Part shown: one piece after another, positions 1 through 4,579 of the stretch
Layout: each line of letters begins with the position of its first letter
How positions within the stretch are numbered: position 1 is the first letter of the stretch
Assembly: GCA_002371345.1 (NCBI GenBank)
Contig: DFHY01000073.1
Span: forward strand, 12,170 to 17,410
Origin: Lachnospiraceae bacterium UBA3711
Lineage (GTDB): Bacteria > Bacillota > Clostridia > Lachnospirales > Lachnospiraceae
Length of the DNA stretch: 5,241 bases
Direction: 5' to 3'
The notes under the pieces: generated by a model
What the model was told of the DNA's origin: nothing
What the model saw: the letters and a program-made list of their open reading frames with translations, nothing else
Databases searched by the model: none
Made by a program: the position numbers and the translations under genes

Positions 1-181
1 TGTTCTCCACAACCTGCTCCCGGCGGCCGGCTAACTCGTCCAGGTATAGAAGGCTGACAGTACGGACAGCCTGCTCGGTATCCTTTTTCGCGCTTTGCCC
101 CGCCCAGATTGTGCCCAGTATCATGATAACCGCGATAATCAGGCTGCAGAGAACCGTAATTCTCGCTGTATTATTCTTCAT
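1..181 (-). CDS. N-terminus of a membrane-anchored protein, probably a signalling sensor (partial)
   Basis: Only the first 60 codons are visible; the gene runs off the left edge. The start is the ATG at 181-179, preceded at 8 bases by GAGG (190-193). Residues about 8-28 (ITVLCSLIIAVIMILGTIWAG) form one hydrophobic, uncleaved anchor after a short basic N-terminus (MKNNTAR). Then follows a charged segment containing YLDELAGRREQVV. From memory, an N-terminal anchor followed by this kind of YLDELAGRREQVV helix is common in clostridial membrane sensors, often ones ending in GGDEF (diguanylate cyclase) or histidine kinase domains. The output domain lies outside the window, so the function is an inference. 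The gene is in the same direction as the PPC-domain gene, with about 170 bases between them. Confidence 0.8.
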   Translation of the reverse strand, partial: MKNNTARITVLCSLIIAVIMILGTIWAGQSAKKDTEQAVRTVSLLYLDELAGRREQVVEN

Positions 182-350
182 TACATGAACCTCGCTTCAC
201 ATATCGCCTCAGTTTTCAAAATGGACTTATTGACGATCTGCTTCTTGCCGTTCACTATTCTTGCCCACATTTCTACCCACGGAGCAAAATTTCCCAAAAT
301 CCACTCCCTCACACAAGAAAAGAACCATACATACTTACCATTTTTGTTTG

Positions 351-773
351 TTAATCAAAGTCGAACAGGTTCAGCCCGGTTTCCTCATCATAAGCCCGTC
401 CAACCTGTCCTTCCAATACCGTTACTGTCAGCTCACAGGTTCCGGAGATTCTGCATGCCACCAGATGCCCGCCATGGATACTCATATTCTCGTCGCAAAG
501 ATTGATATGCAGATGCAGATAAGGAGCGCCGCCCTTCTCGGTGATACTTCCGACAATGGAAGAAATCTCCTGCTCGCCACTGAACTCTCTTCCTTCAAAC
601 TGATGATCCGCAACACGATATATACCAACCTTCGCATAGTCTGCCGCTCCAAGCCCGCTGACAGCTCCAAGCAGAATTCCTTCCTTGCTGCACATCTGCG
701 TCAGAGACTCCATGATCTCTTCCCCACGGTCAATCCTGACAAGATAATGCGAACCAAATCTGCGATATTCCAT
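351..773 (-). CDS. PPC (DUF296)-domain protein
   Basis: A 140-residue single-domain protein of the PPC/DUF296 family, which occurs as small stand-alone proteins in bacteria and joined to AT-hooks in plants. Seen directly: MEYRRF start, a central VSGLGAADYAKVGIY stretch, and the family core with HLHINL (His87, His89) and IHGGHL (His103), the usual His-rich, metal-binding-like signature. There are no membrane segments or signal peptide, so it should be cytosolic; its length fits the stand-alone bacterial form. The frame is open back to a GTG at 806-804, but the ATG at 773-771 is chosen because AAAGGA (781-786) sits 7 bases upstream, whereas the GTG lacks a good RBS. The stop is TAA at 353-351. 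The family is often called DNA-binding, but the bacterial biochemical role is unsettled and the neighbours do not reveal it. Confidence 0.93.
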   Translation of the reverse strand: MEYRRFGSHYLVRIDRGEEIMESLTQMCSKEGILLGAVSGLGAADYAKVGIYRVADHQFEGREFSGEQEISSIVGSITEKGGAPYLHLHINLCDENMSIHGGHLVACRISGTCELTVTVLEGQVGRAYDEETGLNLFDFD

Positions 774-780
774 CTCATAT

Positions 781-786
781 TCCTTT
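781..786 (-). promoter_or_regulatory. Ribosome binding site deciding the PPC-domain gene start
   Basis: AAAGGA on the minus strand lies 7 bases before the ATG at 773. It favours the 140-residue product over the 151-residue version starting at the GTG at 806. Confidence 0.75.
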
Positions 787-812
787 CCATGATAATAAAA
801 CCGCACCGGCTT

Positions 813-962
813 TTACCACCCTATTCCTCCGGGTATTCCCTTTCGGTCTGTGGCTGCCGTTTCTGTAACGGCTTCACCGGTCCAGTCGTTCCTATCCTCT
901 TTGGCCTGGCCGCCGGAGGAACAGGCTGTAAGCAACAGGGTCAGGACTGTTTTTCTTCCCAA
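813..962 (-). CDS. Possible very short lipoprotein, or remnant of a lipoprotein gene
   Basis: A 49-codon frame starting at TTG 962 and ending at TAA 815-813. It reads as a miniature lipoprotein: basic n-region (MGRK), short hydrophobic run (TVLTLLLTA), lipobox LTAC with Cys14, then SSGG and a polar tail (QAKEDRNDWTGEAVTETAATD). Lipobox plus Ser/Gly/acidic linker is how Gram-positive lipoproteins begin. After residue 40 the frame turns into a Gly-rich ending (RKGIPGGIGW) with no recognisable domain. This suggests that the body of the gene was lost and only the export signal survives. A GAGG lies 8 bases upstream but within the arm of the hairpin at 971-1004. The short hydrophobic core (about 9 residues) and the TTG start are weak points. 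It could also be chance. Confidence 0.3.
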   Translation of the reverse strand: MGRKTVLTLLLTACSSGGQAKEDRNDWTGEAVTETAATDRKGIPGGIGW

Positions 963-970
963 AGCAAGTG

Positions 971-1004
971 CCTCAGCCTGATGGCTTTATGCCATAAGCT
1001 GAGG
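971..1004 (-). repeat. Strong imperfect hairpin in the gap (terminator or regulatory RNA structure)
   Basis: Outer arms CCTCAGC (971-977) and GCTGAGG (998-1004) pair over 7 bases. Inner arms ATGGC (981-985) and GCCAT (991-995) pair over 5 bases around a TTTAT loop, with a small unpaired bulge between. Neither side has a proper T-run directly after the stem, so a classic intrinsic terminator is doubtful. It sits 163 bases after the anti-sigma gene and just before the TTG of the small lipoprotein-like frame, whose GAGG is in the stem. Confidence 0.55.
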
Positions 1005-1166
1005 CGCATTTCATCAGCCATCAGATAGTGCATCCCCTGTTCTCAATCATAAGAAACTCTCCCTATAAGTTTTACCATATAACAAATCTATTGTGTATTG
1101 TGTTTTCTATTTATTTTTCCATTCCAAAGAAATACACGGGTGGCCGTACCTGTTTTTGCAATCGTT
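1005..1166. other. AT-rich gap after the anti-sigma gene, no gene seen
   Basis: Together with the hairpin and small lipoprotein-like frame this fills the 393-base gap between the PPC-domain gene and the anti-sigma gene. It is AT-rich (notably 1060-1135) and probably carries the promoter for the downstream minus-strand genes, but I could not fix a convincing -35/-10 pair. Just after the anti-sigma stop there is only a weak ACGG/CCGT stem around 1135-1150 followed on the minus strand by a short T-rich stretch. Confidence 0.5.
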
Positions 1167-1913
1167 TTATTTCTCATTTTTCTCCCTTCTCTTTCGGAGA
1201 ATCTCACTGGTGATTACAACGATGCCCGCGATGACGCCGAGCGTGAACAGTATGCTTCCTAAGGTGATCTTTCCATGGTTTGAGATCATGTTCATCATGT
1301 TGATGAACAGGATCACATCAATACCGATCACGATCATGACCGGATTGCTGTCTCCGATTATCTTCCGCACCGGCCGGGCTCTTACCAGGAATGGCATGGC
1401 TGCAATCCCAAGCCCGAACAGTGTGGCGCTCGATGCGACCCAGAACCAGCTGCCGTGCGAGAACAGGCAGGTCACTGCCAGAAGAACCATCAGACTTGCA
1501 CAAAACGCGCAGAACGTCCAGAACAGCCTGTCTTCCGACACCATCAGAGGTACGATGATCACCGACGCAGCCACCAGAATGGCTGACAGCACTATGAAAA
1601 ATATGCCCAGGGAAGATCCTGTATAGATATTTACTATCAGGTACACAAGGATCGGGATCATGAAGAGTCCCGACATCGCGGATCCCACCGCTGCAGACCG
1701 GCGTCTGAACCGGGTCTCTCCATACCTGATCACCGAGGTTTTTTCATCCCGCAGAGAATCATCGATCTCTGTCTTCCGGATCCGTTCCAGCTGCTCGCGG
1801 CAGGCACTGCATTCTTCAAGATGCTCATCCACCATCATGCGGCTCTTATCACTGCAGGCATCATCCGCGTACAGCGGAAGCAGATCACGGATCACTTCAC
1901 AATCTATCTTCAT
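1167..1913 (-). CDS. Zinc-finger (zf-HC2) membrane anti-sigma factor
   Basis: A 248-residue membrane protein expected to hold the ECF sigma factor encoded just upstream inactive at the inner face of the membrane. Residues 1-45 form the anti-sigma zinc finger: MKIDCEVIRDLLPLYADD, then His31, Cys35 and Cys38 in the pattern H-x3-C-x2-C (DEHLEECSACREQL), with Cys5 nearby. A basic linker (RFRRR, 69-72) precedes about six hydrophobic segments, roughly 77-97, 102-124, 129-150, 155-176, 191-209 and 216-237, and a basic cytosolic tail (RKRREKNEK). Classic RsiW-type factors have one membrane span; the multispan form occurs in Firmicutes and suggests that the signal is read within the membrane. The ATG at 1913-1911 overlaps the sigma stop (ATGA), and an AGGAAAGG lies about 10 bases before it, indicating translational coupling. 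The inducing signal cannot be read from the sequence. Confidence 0.93.
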   Translation of the reverse strand: MKIDCEVIRDLLPLYADDACSDKSRMMVDEHLEECSACREQLERIRKTEIDDSLRDEKTSVIRYGETRFRRRSAAVGSAMSGLFMIPILVYLIVNIYTGSSLGIFFIVLSAILVAASVIIVPLMVSEDRLFWTFCAFCASLMVLLAVTCLFSHGSWFWVASSATLFGLGIAAMPFLVRARPVRKIIGDSNPVMIVIGIDVILFINMMNMISNHGKITLGSILFTLGVIAGIVVITSEILRKRREKNEK

Positions 1914-2419
1914 GTCTGATCCATCCTTTCCTGTATCTTCAGTCTTGCACGGTGATAAGTGACACGTGCCCAGTTCTCAGTCTTTCCGAAGATCATCCCG
2001 ATCTCGCGGAAACTCAGCTCGCCGAAGATCCGAAGTTCGAACACTTCCCTGTACGGTTCCTCCAGACCATGCAGCGCTACATGGATCCGGAACGAAGTAT
2101 CCCGGTCGACGGCCTTCTTCTCGAGTCCACCGCCTGTCTGAGGCATATCATCAGGAATCGGCTCGGTCTTCTTCTGCCGCCGTTTCTCGTCCACGAAGTA
2201 ATTCTTCGCGATGGCGCACAGCCAGGTCACCTCACTGGAATCCCCTCGGAACTCATTTTTCCTGGAAAACGCACGATAGAAGGTCTCCTGCGTGATCTCC
2301 TCCGCCAGGCTCCTGTCTCCCGCCAGCGTCATCGCGTAGGAGAACACACGCATATAGTACGTTTCATACAGCTTCCGGCTGTCCGGAGCTGCCTGTTTCG
2401 GACTGAGCAGGGCTGCCAC
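1910..2419 (-). CDS. ECF-family RNA polymerase sigma factor
   Basis: A 169-residue sigma-70 family factor of the extracytoplasmic function group, with only regions 2 and 4. Region 2 spans about residues 17-82 (YETYYMRVFSYAMTLAGD, then SLAEEITQETFYRAF, and TWLCAIAKNYFVDEKRR, the -10 recognition and core-binding part). A linker rich in Pro and Gly (EPIPDDMPQTGGG) follows, and region 4 is about 113-165 (LEEPYREVFELRIFGELSFREIGMIFGKTENWARVTYHRARLKI, a helix-turn-helix for the -35). There is no C-terminal extension. The start is GTG (2419-2417), supported by a near-perfect AAAGGAGGTG at 2425-2434, 7 bases upstream of it. The stop overlaps the anti-sigma ATG by four bases. An ECF-like promoter lies directly upstream, so it very probably activates its own operon. 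Confidence 0.96.
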   Translation of the reverse strand: MAALLSPKQAAPDSRKLYETYYMRVFSYAMTLAGDRSLAEEITQETFYRAFSRKNEFRGDSSEVTWLCAIAKNYFVDEKRRQKKTEPIPDDMPQTGGGLEKKAVDRDTSFRIHVALHGLEEPYREVFELRIFGELSFREIGMIFGKTENWARVTYHRARLKIQERMDQT

Positions 2420-2424
2420 TTTCT

Positions 2425-2434
2425 CACCTCCTTT
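2425..2434 (-). promoter_or_regulatory. Ribosome binding site of the sigma factor gene
   Basis: AAAGGAGGTG, an almost complete match to the anti-Shine-Dalgarno sequence, with 7 bases from GGAGG to the GTG start. It settles the non-ATG start at 2419. Confidence 0.85.
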
Positions 2435-2450
2435 CCTGCAGACTCATTGG

Positions 2451-2479
2451 TTAGACGTACGTTAATCGTTTTTGTTACA
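2451..2479 (-). promoter_or_regulatory. Autoregulatory ECF-type promoter of the sigma/anti-sigma operon
   Basis: On the minus strand TGTAAC (2479-2474) is followed after exactly 16 bases by CGTCTAA (2457-2451). This matches the known Firmicute ECF promoter pattern (-35 TGAAAC or TGTAAC with an AAC core, 16-17 base spacer, -10 CGTC or CGTA). The spacer begins with the AAAAA run often seen after the -35. Transcription would start near 2445, giving a leader of about 25 bases that includes the RBS. The -10 overlaps the perfect palindrome ACGTACGT (2455-2462). Confidence 0.8.
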
Positions 2480-2657
2480 AGAAATTAAGAATAATCCTGT
2501 TCTCATCACGGCAGAGCGCCACTTCAGGAAAGACAAAGGACCTGCTATTCTTGATGAGATGCGTCGGCAGGCCATTGGCCTTAATGAGAAAAAGCTCCTG
2601 TATCGTGGATAACTGATGCGGTATTAATCCACTCTCCAGGAGTATTTGAAAAGCGAC
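2475..2657 (-). pseudogene. Possible start-less gene fragment between the decayed membrane gene and the sigma operon
   Basis: A 60-codon open stretch lies after a TGA (2660-2658) and ends in TAA (2477-2475). It reads like protein, with a helix-like part (FQILLESGLIPHQLSTIQEL) and a more hydrophobic part (RSFVFPEVALCRDENRIILNFL), but has no ATG or TTG and its only GTG is at residue 46, so it cannot be a whole gene. I do not recognise the family. The opposite strand is also open over 2466-2609 (EIKNNPVLITAERHFRKDKG and on to LLYRG), so which strand, if either, was coding is uncertain; the minus strand is preferred because all the neighbours use it. The end overlaps the -35 box of the ECF promoter. 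Confidence 0.25.
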
Positions 2658-2666
2658 TCACCCTAA

Positions 2667-3107
2667 TCATATGTTGTTCTTCTCAGAATAAGCTTTCTTC
2701 TTCAATAATTTCAGAATGAGCAGATATGCTGCGCCGACTATGAGCATCGCGATAAGAAGAAATACAATCCACCAAACACACCCCATAAATGGCAGTTTAT
2801 TTGTGAATCCAAATGCACCGGCCTCACTTCCCCAGTGTGTCACAAATACAATGCTTTTCATCTCAATATTCCCGTAGATGCCTGTAACAAAGAAGTCTGC
2901 AACAGCATGACCTGACTATCAGAATCCCTCTGATCGCACAGATCACGGCAATCGCTATATTAGATTGGATCGTGAAATACATAAACACTCTATTTCCGCC
3001 CATAAAGCTGTTTCTGCCTGCCTCCGCACTCAGCTGACTCCTGAAACAGCTGACAGGATCACAATACACTTCAGGATGCAGGATACGGTTTTACTCTTAA
3101 CACTCAT
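2667..3107 (-). pseudogene. Decayed multipass membrane protein gene, Pr6Pr-like
   Basis: Three pieces in different frames together read as one membrane protein. Piece 1 starts at ATG 3107 (MSVKSKTVSCILKC then IVILSAVSGVS) and stops at TGA 3032-3030. Piece 2, in another frame (about 3040-2916), gives LSAEAGRNSFMGGNRVFMYF, then TIQSNIAIAVICAIRGILIV, before turning into Cys/Arg-rich noise and a stop at 2865-2863. Piece 3, in the third frame (2915-2667), gives HAVADFFVTGIYGN, then HWGSEAGAFGFTNKLPFMG, CVWWIVFLLIAMLIVGAAYL and a Lys-rich tail. From memory, FTIQSN in an early membrane segment and a DFFVTG-like loop are typical of the Pr6Pr family. About 145 meaningful residues remain, well under the roughly 200-250 expected, so there were internal deletions as well as frameshifts. 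Taken alone, 2861-2667 would be a 64-residue single-span protein with an ATG and a weak GGGA upstream; I judge that a fragment. Confidence 0.6.
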
Positions 3108-3260
3108 TTTCTTTCTCGATAACCATGGTACTGGTTAGCTTACGTTTTTCTTATGCACAAATAATACTGAAAGCCTGTGATATTTGTACACTGCTTCTCC
3201 GGATCAGCCGGTTCTGTCCTGATTATCACTGCTCTTCCATCGGTAATACATGGGAGTGGC

Positions 3261-3623
3261 CTACGACACACTGCCTTCCACGGGCGAGTTGTTCTGTTTT
3301 GCCGCATTGTGTTCCTCTTGTGAAGGTTCCTGCTTTCCGTCCGGTGCTGGATTTTGTACAGTGTCCGGTGCTGGCGTTTGTACAGCATCTGACTGCTGCG
3401 CTGACCAATCTGCCGTTCCAAAGGATCCCTGCCCGTCTGCGGGCGGAAACAGGAGCATCAGCACGACACCGATGATCACCGCCGCCATGAGGGCAGCTAC
3501 AGGGATGAGCGGGTTCTTTTTCTTCTCATACTTTTTTGCGGCATTCCGGCAGATCAGCGCCGCCTGGGTTCCGGTAAATCCCCAGAAGGACAGCATCAGC
3601 AGGTTTTCAAAGAAAACCAGCAC
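3261..3623 (-). CDS. Membrane protein with Pro/Gln-rich tail; main open part of a frame-disrupted gene
   Basis: Taken from the first usable start (GTG 3623-3621) this is 120 residues. A hydrophobic first part (LVFFENLLMLSFWGFTGTQA, 2-21) is followed by a basic stretch (RNAAKKYEKKKN, 26-37), a clear membrane span at about 38-59 (PLIPVAALMAAVIIGVVLML) and a roughly 60-residue polar tail rich in Pro, Gln, Ala and Ser, which holds two copies of an 8-residue repeat (VQTPAPDT and VQNPAPDG). The tail is probably outside the cell. The GTG has no good RBS, and the same frame continues protein-like for 35 codons upstream (SGIPNYLFFRVPFAFLDYEK) to the true-looking start at 3729, which is one base out of frame. 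Corrected for one base, the product would be 155 residues. I do not recognise the family. It may be a fresh pseudogene, a recoded gene or a base error. Confidence 0.5.
   Translation of the reverse strand: MLVFFENLLMLSFWGFTGTQAALICRNAAKKYEKKKNPLIPVAALMAAVIIGVVLMLLFPPADGQGSFGTADWSAQQSDAVQTPAPDTVQNPAPDGKQEPSQEEHNAAKQNNSPVEGSVS
3339..3386 (-). repeat. Two-copy 24-bp tandem repeat in the Pro-rich tail
   Basis: Copies at 3339-3362 and 3363-3386 share GTCCGGTGCTGG then TTTGTACAG and differ at three positions. The unit is a multiple of three and encodes VQ(T/N)PAPD(T/G), so copy number changes would keep the frame. Confidence 0.75.
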
Positions 3624-3729
3624 TCCGGCTTTCTCATAATCCAGAAACGCGAACGGTACGCGGAAGAACAGGTAGTTCGGGATCCCGCTTCGAAGGAACC
3701 GCCAATATGATAGAAAGGACTTTTTTCAT
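3624..3729 (-). other. Out-of-frame 5' end of the membrane protein gene: RBS, ATG and six-A run
   Basis: AAGGA (3738-3742) lies 8 bases before the ATG at 3729-3727, which is followed by six A residues (3726-3721 on the minus strand). Read straight through, the ATG frame gives only 31 residues (MKKVLSIILAVPSKRDPELP and on to VSGL) and stops at TGA. With one A fewer, the ATG would instead give MKKSFLSYWRFLRSGIPNYL and run on into the 3623-3261 frame. That frame has no ATG, GTG or TTG between the A-run and 3623. The good RBS and start belong with the long frame, and the A-run is the natural place for the slip. Confidence 0.6.
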
Positions 3730-3769
3730 GGTTTTATTCCTTATCTTCCAATACAATAATATATGTGGT

Positions 3770-3800
3770 TGAGAAGCCCATCAGCCGGATGGGTTTCTCA
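3770..3800 (-). terminator. Likely terminator hairpin after the CMD-cupin gene
   Basis: A 13-base stem, 3770-3782 (TGAGAAGCCCATC) against 3788-3800 (GATGGGTTTCTCA), with one G-U pair and an AGCCG loop, begins 8 bases after the stop codon at 3808. The tail on the minus strand (ACCACATATATTATTG) is AT-rich but lacks a clean T-run, so termination may be partial. Confidence 0.6.
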
Positions 3801-3807
3801 CCGTCTT

Positions 3808-4563
3808 TCATTTCAGCTTGCTGTAATCTTCAGCGTTTACAGCTTCCAGCCATTCCGCACTGGTCTCTTCTCCTGCCACCTCAATCGCAAGATGTGAAAA
3901 CCAGGAATCCGGCGCCGCGCCGTGCCAGTGCTTGACATTTGCAGGAATATTGACCACCGTACCGGGGGTCATTTCAACAGGATCCTTGCCCCATTCCTGA
4001 TAATAGCCTCTGCCGCCGACACAGATCAGCATCTGACCGCCGCCGCTCTTCGCGTGATGGATATGCCAGTTGTTACGGCAGCCGGGTTCAAAGGTTACGT
4101 TGAAAACAGGAACCTGCTCCGTGGAGACGGGAGCGAGATAGCTCTGTCCTACGAAGAACTCTCCATATGGGTTCGCCTCCCCGACCGGGAAGAAGATGGT
4201 ATTCTGGTATCTGTCCTTCTCCGTCAGCTTCGGGGCTTCCTCATTCCAGACCTCCTTGGCCAGCCGAAACACCGCCCAGCCCTTTGGCCAACCGACATAC
4301 ATCGTGGCATGGGTGATGATTGCGGCGATCTCCTCCTTTGTTACGCCGTGCGCCTTGGCGTTCTGCAGATGATAGGACAGGGAGGAATCCGTGATTCCGG
4401 AAGCCATCAGGGATACCACCGTAATGATGCACTTCGTCTTTACGTCGATTGCTTCCTCATTCCACACTTCACCAAAGAGCACATCGTCATTGAGATGCGC
4501 AAACATCGGCGCGAATACTCCAAGCTGGTTTCTTCCTGCTGTCTGTATGATTTTTTCGGACAT
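3808..4563 (-). CDS. Carboxymuconolactone decarboxylase-cupin fusion protein
   Basis: A 251-residue cytosolic two-domain protein. Residues about 20-107 are a gamma-CMD/AhpD-like all-helix domain (FAHLNDDVLFGEVW, then KCIITVVSLMASGITDSSLSYHL, His85 in ITHATMYVGWPKGWAVF); it lacks the Cys-x-x-Cys of peroxidase-type AhpD, so a redox role for this half is unlikely. Residues about 150-230 are a small cupin: motif 1 NNWHIHHAKSGGGQMLICVGG supplies His167 and His169, with Gln177 where many cupins have the metal-binding Glu; motif 2 is IPANVKHWHGAAPDSWFSHL with His212 and His214. The substrate is unknown; known relatives are annotated as decarboxylases or quinol-related enzymes. The ATG (4563-4561) has AGAGGAGGA 8 bases upstream, directly after the reductase stop, so the two are one transcription unit. 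The length is normal for the fusion. Confidence 0.93.
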   Translation of the reverse strand: MSEKIIQTAGRNQLGVFAPMFAHLNDDVLFGEVWNEEAIDVKTKCIITVVSLMASGITDSSLSYHLQNAKAHGVTKEEIAAIITHATMYVGWPKGWAVFRLAKEVWNEEAPKLTEKDRYQNTIFFPVGEANPYGEFFVGQSYLAPVSTEQVPVFNVTFEPGCRNNWHIHHAKSGGGQMLICVGGRGYYQEWGKDPVEMTPGTVVNIPANVKHWHGAAPDSWFSHLAIEVAGEETSAEWLEAVNAEDYSKLK

Positions 4564-4570
4564 TTTGCTC

Positions 4571-4579
4571 TCCTCCTCT
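4571..4579 (-). promoter_or_regulatory. Ribosome binding site of the CMD-cupin gene
   Basis: AGAGGAGGA, with GGAGG at 4572-4576 and 8 bases to the ATG. It shares base 4579 with the stop codon of the upstream aldo/keto reductase, which suggests that translation of the two genes is linked. Confidence 0.8.

Noticed and set aside
184..355. An open minus-strand frame of about 55 codons (part reads WILGNFAPWVEMWARIVNGK) whose TAA overlaps the start of the partial membrane protein gene.
   Set aside because: It has no start codon with an RBS, and it begins inside the end of the PPC-domain gene. It is mostly the leader region of the partial gene; the tight overlap is suggestive but not enough to call a gene.
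261..1028. A 255-codon plus-strand open frame across the PPC-domain gene and the gap.
   Set aside because: It runs antisense to a well-supported gene, has low-complexity composition and no recognisable family.
941..1033. A 30-codon minus-strand frame (start ATG 1033, reading MHYLMADEMRLSLWHKAIRL and on to KQS).
   Set aside because: The AGGGG is directly against the ATG, there is no recognisable domain, and the frame overlaps the hairpin and the lipoprotein-like frame. Chance is the simplest explanation.
1952..2488. A 178-codon plus-strand open frame and several shorter ones nearby.
   Set aside because: Antisense shadow of the ECF sigma factor gene, rich in Arg/Ser/Leu with no domain.
2569..2581. 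Inverted repeat AGGCC-ATT-GGCCT.
   Set aside because: Short arms, 3-base loop and no T-run; likely chance or part of the fragmentary coding stretch.
3121..3136. Inverted repeat AACCA-TGGTAC-TGGTT about 14 bases upstream of the decayed membrane gene start.
   Set aside because: Arms of only 5 bases next to a decaying gene and no promoter fixed around it; too weak to call an operator.
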